From JBCCMA01 sp039026595 (GTDB lineage: Bacteria > Pseudomonadota > Gammaproteobacteria > Steroidobacterales > JBCCMA01), in the NCBI GenBank assembly GCA_039026595.1, contig JBCCMA010000002.1, forward strand, positions 1 to 64,000: DNA of 64,000 nucleotides, written 5' to 3'. The notes under the pieces are model-generated. The model saw only the letters and a list, made by a program, of their open reading frames with translations. It ran no database searches and had not been told where the DNA came from. The translations under genes and the position numbers were made by a program. Every line of letters begins with the position of its first letter. The first letter of the stretch is position 1. Shown here one piece after another: positions 58,752 through 64,000 of this stretch.

Positions 58752-59363
58752 TTACGGCGCCGCCTTCGGCGTGAGTGTGACCGACATGGACTTGTACTCA
58801 CCCTCACCGTGGTCCTCGTACATTGTCATCGTCTCCACAGCCGCACCGGGCAGCGATCCGACCGAACGGGTCTTGTAGGATTCCCCGGTTGCCGGATTGG
58901 TGCCGGTGCCTGTGAACTCGAGCGTCTGCCCGTCCGCTGAAACCGTTCCGTACATGACCAGCACGCCCGTCGAGAAGGTGTCCGTCCAGGTGCTCCAGTA
59001 GCGCTTGTTCACATTGTCGTACCCGGTACGGCCCACACCCTCAAAAGGTTGTCCGAAGGCCATGCCGCGCCAGCGCTCGGTGAGCACGCGCCCGCCGAGG
59101 TCCATTTCACGCTGGACAGACATCGAGGATGTGAGCGCTGGCTCGCCGGGCGCCATCCAGAACTTCATGGCCGCGTTATACGCACCGACGCTGTCGGCCA
59201 GGTGGGCGTGCTCGGCTCCAGGGGTCATGGCCGCCGCCGCCGCTTCCATCATGGCGTCGGGATCGAGTGCACCCGGCGCCTCGTTCTCAGCCGCTTCGTG
59301 GTGCCCCGCGGCCACTGACGAGCTCAAGACCAGAAGAAAGCAAAGTGTAGGTGTGCGCAACAT
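58752..59363 (-). CDS. DUF1579 family exported protein
   Basis: 203 residues with a signal peptide ending SVAAGHH and an Ala/Glu/Met-rich linker. The DUF1579 barrel is clear: FWMAPGEPALTSSMSVQREMDLGGRVLTERWRGMAFGQPFEGVGRTGYDNVNKRYWSTWTDTF, quoted here as its landmark pieces QREMDLGGRVL, GVGRTGYDN and YWSTWTDTFSTG. Function unknown. Convergent with the DUF2891 gene. Confidence 0.92.
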   Translation of the reverse strand: MLRTPTLCFLLVLSSSVAAGHHEAAENEAPGALDPDAMMEAAAAAMTPGAEHAHLADSVGAYNAAMKFWMAPGEPALTSSMSVQREMDLGGRVLTERWRGMAFGQPFEGVGRTGYDNVNKRYWSTWTDTFSTGVLVMYGTVSADGQTLEFTGTGTNPATGESYKTRSVGSLPGAAVETMTMYEDHGEGEYKSMSVTLTPKAAP

Positions 59364-59414
59364 GATCGGCTCCTCGCTTAACGAGGGAGCAGTATAGCTG
59401 ACGCGCTGCAGCGC

Positions 59415-59891
59415 TTACCGGTGGACGATATCCGGCCGCTGGGGCGCGAGCACCGCGAGAAGCCGGTTCTGCGCAGACAGCGGGATATCATTTTGCGTCA
59501 TCGCTTTTTGCATTAACTCAACCGACACGTTGAATTCGCCGTGCGTAATACCGATGCCACGGTGCGCATCCGCCATGCTCTGCCCGTGGTAGTCGCAGCC
59601 ACCGCCGCTTACATGGCAGATGTAGTCGTGCATGACCGGCCGAAAGTGTTCCCAGTCGGTGAACGCCACAATTTCGGCGACGCGCTCATCGTGTGCCATC
59701 ATCCATGTGAAGTCCTCAATGAACCGGCGCACAGCCAGCTCGCCGCCAAGCTGTTCGTACACGCTTTTTTGTGGCGCGGGTGCGTGCGTACTCGCGCAGC
59801 CGCTGGCCAGCAACAGCGCCGAGATCAACGCCATGATCACACCCACGCGCATGCGCGGCTTGAACTCAGAACGACGCCGAAAGCGAAACAT
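59415..59891 (-). CDS. Lipid-anchored group 1 truncated hemoglobin
   Basis: 158 residues from ATG 59891 with AGAGGTG upstream. A lipoprotein signal ends in LLASGCAST, then a truncated-globin domain: SVYEQLGGELAVRRFIEDFTW, VAEIVAFTDWEHFRPVMHDYICHVSGGGCDYHGQSMADAHRGIGITHGEF, read as helices B to F with the proximal histidine in MADAHRGIGI. It should bind heme and O2 or NO at the periplasmic membrane face, which is uncommon for truncated globins. Its start overlaps the DUF3034 stop by 26 bases. Confidence 0.88.
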   Translation of the reverse strand: MFRFRRRSEFKPRMRVGVIMALISALLLASGCASTHAPAPQKSVYEQLGGELAVRRFIEDFTWMMAHDERVAEIVAFTDWEHFRPVMHDYICHVSGGGCDYHGQSMADAHRGIGITHGEFNVSVELMQKAMTQNDIPLSAQNRLLAVLAPQRPDIVHR

Positions 59892-60744
59892 ACACACCTC
59901 TTTGATTTTCCAATGTGCCAACGTCACCAAGGGACGCGAACGCACCCACCACGGTCACATTCTTGTTAACAAACCACGCACCGAAGACATCGAACCAATC
60001 CTCTTCCTGCGCAAAAGACAGGTTGTCCGGTTTTTGTCGATACTCGGCACCGAGGGCAAACCTGCGGTTCAGCAAGAGTGCCGCGCTGGCTTCAAAAACG
60101 AGTGTGCGCTCACCGAGGTCGCCGCCAAAGCCCATCAGCCCATCCTGATTGGCGGCGGTGGTGCGCAGTGTGCCGTTCACCAGAAACTGTCGACCGAACG
60201 GCCCGTCGAGAAACAGGCGGCTCGCCGCGATATAGAAATCAACACCCGAATCGTCGAGCGCGCCGGCGACGGACGGCACCAGAAAGTCCAGATGCTGCTT
60301 GTATTGCAAACCGAACGACACCTGGGGCAGATCGCCGTAAATGAGATCACCCACAACCCGGACCTTCACGCCGAATACGTCCTGTCGGAGGCGCGCATCG
60401 GGCTCGAGATTCAGAGGACCGCTAAGCACACTGATGTCGAAATCCTGCCGAGCGTAGGACACCTCCACGCGGTTGCGCCATGACCAGGCACCGCCCACAA
60501 CGCTCAACTCATAGTCATCAAAGCTGGCGCGCGTGGCGTAAACTGATCCGCCGGTCTCATCTTCCGTGCCGTAGCCTGCGAGGACCGCCCACGGTACGAT
60601 GCCGCCGCCAGCGGCGCCGCCTGTGGTCATGGCCCCCCCGGTGCCGAGCAAACGCCCGTCCGCCATCGCCTGCGGAGCGATCAGGAAACACGCTGCGAAA
60701 ACGCCAATCAGGCGGCGTGTTCGTTCAGATGTTGCTGCAGCCAT
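59866..60744 (-). CDS. DUF3034 family outer-membrane beta protein
   Basis: 292 residues with a signal peptide ending QAMADG. The remainder alternates amphipathic beta strands and polar turns (SVYATRASFDDYELSVVGG, RNRVEVSYARQDFDISVL, VFGVKVRVVGDLIYG, FALGAEYRQKPDNL) and finishes in an aromatic residue (YVSLSASF), typical of an outer-membrane barrel. It overlaps the EAL gene upstream by 37 bases and the globin gene downstream by 26, so the three are tightly coupled. Function unknown. Confidence 0.9.
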   Translation of the reverse strand: MAAATSERTRRLIGVFAACFLIAPQAMADGRLLGTGGAMTTGGAAGGGIVPWAVLAGYGTEDETGGSVYATRASFDDYELSVVGGAWSWRNRVEVSYARQDFDISVLSGPLNLEPDARLRQDVFGVKVRVVGDLIYGDLPQVSFGLQYKQHLDFLVPSVAGALDDSGVDFYIAASRLFLDGPFGRQFLVNGTLRTTAANQDGLMGFGGDLGERTLVFEASAALLLNRRFALGAEYRQKPDNLSFAQEEDWFDVFGAWFVNKNVTVVGAFASLGDVGTLENQRGVYVSLSASF

Positions 60745-63053
60745 TGTTCGTAGTCCGTGGAGGTAAGGGGTTTGGCGTAGAAGTAGCCCTGCAGATATTC
60801 GCAGCCGAACTCAATAAGCAGGTCCCGGCTGCGCTCGTTATCAACACCTTCGGCCACAACCTTGAGGCCCATGTTGTGTGCGAGCTCAATCGTTGACCGG
60901 ACGATCACTTCGTCGTCGTGGTTATTCGCCATACTCATAACAAACGACTTGTCGATCTTCAGCACCTGCACTGGCAGTTGTTTGAGCTGAGCCAGCGAGG
61001 AATGTCCCGTCCCGAAATCATCAATGGACAGCGTCACACCGATATCACGCAGGGATTTCAATGTGGACACAGCACGCCCGGCATCGGTCATCACCGCACT
61101 TTCGGTCACTTCGAGGTTAAGACGCGACGCCGGCATGCCGTGGCGTTTGAGGATGTCGGCCACGCGGGCCGGCAGGTCTTCATCGAGGAGATCCAGCGCG
61201 GACAGGTTGACCGCCACATCCACTTTCAGATTGCGATCCTGCCATTCACGCATCTGTCGGACGCTTTCGTTCAACACCCAGTCGGTGAGCAACCCGATGT
61301 TGCCCGACTCCTCGGCCAACTCGATGAACTGATCCGGAAAAATCACACCGCGCTCTGGATGCGTCCAGCGCACCAGTGCCTCGACGTACGCGATCTCGTG
61401 GTCGTCCGGTCGCACTTTTGGCTGGTAGTTGAGAATCAACGCATCGTTGGCCACCGCCTCAACCAGGTCATTGACCAGCGCCAGTTTCTGCAGATGCGCC
61501 TCGTCCTGACCTTTTTCGTAGAGACGCAGGGGAACCTGCTGTTCTTTTGCCGCGTACATGGCGATGTCGGCGCGCCGCAGGAGACTCGCGCCATCTTCAG
61601 CGTCCTCGGGGAACACCGCGAGGCCCATGCTCATGCTGACGTTGATGGTCACATTGTCGATGGACAACGGCGCTGTAAGCTGGTCTTGAATGCGGTGCAC
61701 GAACGCGCGCGCCTGATCGGCGCTACAGTCATCCAGCAGCAGCAGGAATTCGTCTCCGCCAAGTCGCGCTACGGTGTCCACTTCGCGGACGAGTTCACGC
61801 AAGCGCTGCGCCACGCCCACGAGGACCGCGTCGCCGATCGTGTGGCCCAGCGTGTCGTTGATTTCTTTGAACCGGTTGAGGTCGACCATCAACGCGCTGA
61901 ACGGCTGACCAAAGCGGCGTGCACGGGCCATCGCGTGTTCGAGGCGATCGTCAACAACCGCGCGGTTCGGCAAATCGGTCAGCGCATCGTGGGAGGCCGC
62001 ATGGCGAATGCTCTCTTCGCGCTCGGCAATGCCGCGCTGCATGACGTTAAACGTTTCGGCCAGCTGTCCGAGCTCATCGCCACGCGTCACCTCGATGGGA
62101 CGCTCGTAGTCCCCGCCACCGATACGACGGGCGGCCGCGAGGAGCCAGAGCACGGGCCGGGTGATGCTGTCCGAGAGCTTGCTGGCGAACAGCAACGACA
62201 GCAGCAGAGCGACAACAAACACCACGGACAGCTGCAATTTAAGCGTTCGATAGGATTGCAGTGCGCGCGCCAGGGGCACGTGCAGCAGCGCATGCGCCGA
62301 GTCGTCGCCCACCAGGGGAAGACTCCGTGTCAGCGTGGTGTCCTCACCCAGCTGCGATGTCACGACCTCGGTAAGCGCGTCGTCGTAGTCAATCTGTGCC
62401 ACGTCAGCGCGTTCGGCCGGTCGCAGCGAACTGCCCGACACCTGCCCGTTCTCCGACAGGACAAAGGACACGTCGAGCGAGGTCAGATCGCGCATCTGAT
62501 TGGCCAGCTGATCGCCCAGCTCAAAACCGACCCAGATCCAGCCCACCTGCCCCGGCGCGAAAACCGGCTGCGCCACAATCTGGTACGGCACGCCGCCCAG
62601 CGCGACCACAACATGACTGGAGTCGTTATCGGAAATAGCGACGTTCAAAAGGTGGTCGTAGTCGGCACGTTCTGGTTCACGAACCATGCCGGCACTCATA
62701 AACTGGTCATCGATGCTCTGGAAGATCATCAAATCCGAGCCGATTCGCTGCGCCTGATTCACCAGAGCAAGCCGGATGGTCTCCTCGTCACGACTTGCAA
62801 CCGCGCTTTTGAAACCAAAATCCCGTGCAAGCAGTTGCACGGAGTTATCGAGCTGCGCGGCGCGCGTATCAAACACCTCCGCGAAAATGCGTCGGCCCAA
62901 CTCCACATCGTCGAGCGCACGGGACATCGCGCTGGAACGTGTGGTCGCGAGGACGGCCACCAGAGCGACAACCTGAGACACGATCAGGAGCCCCACGATC
63001 ACGAGGAGGACTCGCGCTCGAAGCCCGAGCGATGTTTTGTTGAATGACGCCAT
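60708..63053 (-). CDS. GGDEF-EAL c-di-GMP enzyme with periplasmic sensor domain
   Basis: 781 residues. An N-terminal helix, a periplasmic sensory region of about 230 residues (LDNSVQLLARDFGFKSAV, GGVPYQIVAQPVFAPGQVGWIWVGFEL), a second helix (VVFVVALLLSLLFA) and HAMP precede a GGDEF domain with intact VARLGGDEFLLLL and an EAL domain with EALVRW, NLSALDLLD, DDFGTGHSSL and KIDKSFV. Both catalytic motifs are preserved, so synthesis and hydrolysis are possible. Follows the cupredoxin-like gene by 17 bases. Confidence 0.94.
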   Translation of the reverse strand: MASFNKTSLGLRARVLLVIVGLLIVSQVVALVAVLATTRSSAMSRALDDVELGRRIFAEVFDTRAAQLDNSVQLLARDFGFKSAVASRDEETIRLALVNQAQRIGSDLMIFQSIDDQFMSAGMVREPERADYDHLLNVAISDNDSSHVVVALGGVPYQIVAQPVFAPGQVGWIWVGFELGDQLANQMRDLTSLDVSFVLSENGQVSGSSLRPAERADVAQIDYDDALTEVVTSQLGEDTTLTRSLPLVGDDSAHALLHVPLARALQSYRTLKLQLSVVFVVALLLSLLFASKLSDSITRPVLWLLAAARRIGGGDYERPIEVTRGDELGQLAETFNVMQRGIAEREESIRHAASHDALTDLPNRAVVDDRLEHAMARARRFGQPFSALMVDLNRFKEINDTLGHTIGDAVLVGVAQRLRELVREVDTVARLGGDEFLLLLDDCSADQARAFVHRIQDQLTAPLSIDNVTINVSMSMGLAVFPEDAEDGASLLRRADIAMYAAKEQQVPLRLYEKGQDEAHLQKLALVNDLVEAVANDALILNYQPKVRPDDHEIAYVEALVRWTHPERGVIFPDQFIELAEESGNIGLLTDWVLNESVRQMREWQDRNLKVDVAVNLSALDLLDEDLPARVADILKRHGMPASRLNLEVTESAVMTDAGRAVSTLKSLRDIGVTLSIDDFGTGHSSLAQLKQLPVQVLKIDKSFVMSMANNHDDEVIVRSTIELAHNMGLKVVAEGVDNERSRDLLIEFGCEYLQGYFYAKPLTSTDYEQWLQQHLNEHAA

Positions 63054-63070
63054 GAACCCGATCAGCCGGA

Positions 63071-63715
63071 TCAGCGCTGTCTATGCTTTGGCGGTTTGAT
63101 CGGGCCGGGGCGCGACGGCCGCGGCGCCGTTGCGCGCAGGTTTAAGGCCACCGACGTAGCAGTATTGCCAGGCGAGTAGTCCGTCTTGGTGTAACCGTCA
63201 CCCGCCTGATCCGGGTGCCACACCGTGAGCGCAACCGTCTTGCCGTCAGGCGCATCCAGGCTCGCCACTCCGCTTTCGTCGGTGATGGCGTAATACGGCG
63301 ACTCGATGACGTAAACCACACCATACATCCAATCATGCACATTGCATCCGATGGTGACGATGCCGGTCTTGTCGAACGTTATGGGCTCTGAGGGCGTGCC
63401 TTTGTACAGCTCAATTTCGAAACTGCGAGCCGGGGAGAACGAGTACACATGGTGACGCGCCCGGTCGCGGTTCGGAAAATCGACAGGGGTGCCTCGGCTG
63501 ACGACAGAGATTGGGGGATCAAACTCGGCGTTCTTCTGACCAATGCTCGTATTGGCCGCGCCGGCTGGCATCACCGAACCGTCAGATACCATGACGAGTG
63601 CGTTCGGCACGGGCTGCTCATACTGGTCGACAACCTGAACGGTCATCGGTCCCGCTGCGGCGCTCGCACTGGCCCAAAAAGCAAACACACACACCCAGTC
63701 CCTGGGTTGATTCAT
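63071..63715 (-). CDS. Cupredoxin-like exported protein (methylamine-utilisation-like)
   Basis: About 214 residues from ATG 63715, with signal peptide MNQPRDWVCVFAFWASASAAAG. The mature protein has a cupredoxin-like beta fold: VQVVDQYEQPVPNALVMVSDG, VDFPNRDRARHHVYSFSPARSFEIELYKG and IGCNVHDWMYGVVYVIESPYY, where the His, Cys and His positions resemble a copper site. It is often annotated as methylamine utilisation protein, but no mau genes are present. First gene of the four-gene operon. Confidence 0.88.
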   Translation of the reverse strand: MNQPRDWVCVFAFWASASAAAGPMTVQVVDQYEQPVPNALVMVSDGSVMPAGAANTSIGQKNAEFDPPISVVSRGTPVDFPNRDRARHHVYSFSPARSFEIELYKGTPSEPITFDKTGIVTIGCNVHDWMYGVVYVIESPYYAITDESGVASLDAPDGKTVALTVWHPDQAGDGYTKTDYSPGNTATSVALNLRATAPRPSRPGPIKPPKHRQR

Positions 63716-63790
63716 AAGTTCCCGACACATGGCGGGAAGGTTAAACAAGCGGTGGGTAAACGACTGCGGACCAGTTCAAATTATGTGGCC

Positions 63791-63809
63791 TGTTACATAT
63801 GACATAACA
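63791..63809. promoter_or_regulatory. Palindrome-like element upstream of the cupredoxin operon
   Basis: TGTTACATATGACATAACA has 5-base arms TGTTA/TAACA. It lies in the divergent gap between the minus-strand operon and the exported protein at the right edge, so it could be an operator shared by both. Symmetry is partial. Confidence 0.3.
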
Positions 63810-63944
63810 AGGGCGAACCAACTTGATGAATCTGGACATTGTCTTCACAAACTCTGGGTCTTCGGTGCGTACTCGGGGCGTATCTTGAGCAGCGTGGAGA
63901 CAACGCCCCGGCGCCTCCCCTGAACCCCAGAAAGGAGATTCCCC

Positions 63945-64000
63945 ATGACCTCAACCCACTTCAATCCACGTACTGTACTGATAAGCGTATTCCTGACCGC
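63945..64000 (+). CDS. Start of an exported protein, cut by the right edge
   Basis: A strong ribosome site AAAGGAG at 63931-63937 precedes the ATG by seven bases. The 18 visible codons (MTSTHFNPRTVLISVFLT) look like the beginning of a signal peptide. Nothing more can be said. Confidence 0.7.
   Translation, partial: MTSTHFNPRTVLISVFLT

Noticed and set aside
60918..63047. Long plus-strand open frame antisense to the GGDEF-EAL gene
   Set aside because: His/Arg/Gln-rich translation with no domain; a common shadow of GC-rich genes.
63071..63715. True methylamine dehydrogenase pathway gene
   Set aside because: Only the cupredoxin-like domain is similar; no mauA, mauB or tryptophan tryptophylquinone maturation genes occur in the window.

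Overview
The window looks like a chromosomal segment of a free-living, motile, probably marine gammaproteobacterium. The bulk base composition is GC-rich. The gene set (NtrC-type regulator with a sigma-54 promoter, Che cluster, Ada, NhaC, HupE/UreJ-like protein, CadC-like winged-helix/TPR proteins, a GlyGly-CTERM-like protein, dockerin/TSP3-like secreted proteins, vanadium haloperoxidase) fits the less-studied marine Gammaproteobacteria. The family assignment is inference. No rRNA, tRNA, CRISPR array, transposase or integrase was seen.

Layout. 1-7.2 kb: a MacAB-type exporter operon (adaptor, ATPase, permease cut by the left edge) on the minus strand, divergent from an NtrC-family regulator and its histidine kinase; the divergent gap holds a near-perfect sigma-54 promoter for the exporter. 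7.2-9.3 kb: a PAS-containing chemoreceptor. 9.5-19.1 kb: an envelope/secretion neighbourhood with lipoproteins of unknown function, a decayed FG-GAP/dockerin pseudogene, an ECF sigma factor with a small exported protein, a winged-helix/TPR regulator, and a GlyGly-CTERM-like protein with a small exported partner. 19.1-22.1 kb: a more AT-rich islet with a large orphan lipoprotein, a 70-residue protein, a strong terminator and a decayed copy of the 3' end of a hemolysin III gene. 22.1-33.1 kb: mostly household functions (GDPD, hemolysin III, pseudouridine synthase, sterol desaturase-like enzyme, CRTAC1-like and dockerin-like secreted proteins, DUF393, an ABC-2 exporter with an amidohydrolase, Ada).

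33.1-39.6 kb: two caspase-fold proteases in one apparent operon (metacaspase then CHAT), preceded by a tiny repeat protein and an intervening terminator, and divergent from a membrane TPR protein. This is the best candidate for an undescribed system. 39.6-48.1 kb: a chemotaxis operon in the order cheY, CheX-like phosphatase, cheA, cheW, STAS, cheB, NIT-MCP, cheD, with a FliA-like promoter in front of cheY and without cheR or cheZ.

48.2-64 kb: HupE/UreJ pair, AIM24, GNAT, two divergent DUF2959 paralogues with an AAA ATPase, a Tat-exported vanadium haloperoxidase, DUF1993, NhaC with DUF2891, DUF1579, then a minus-strand operon of a cupredoxin-like protein, a GGDEF-EAL enzyme, a DUF3034 protein and a lipid-anchored truncated globin. 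The window ends in the first codons of another exported protein.
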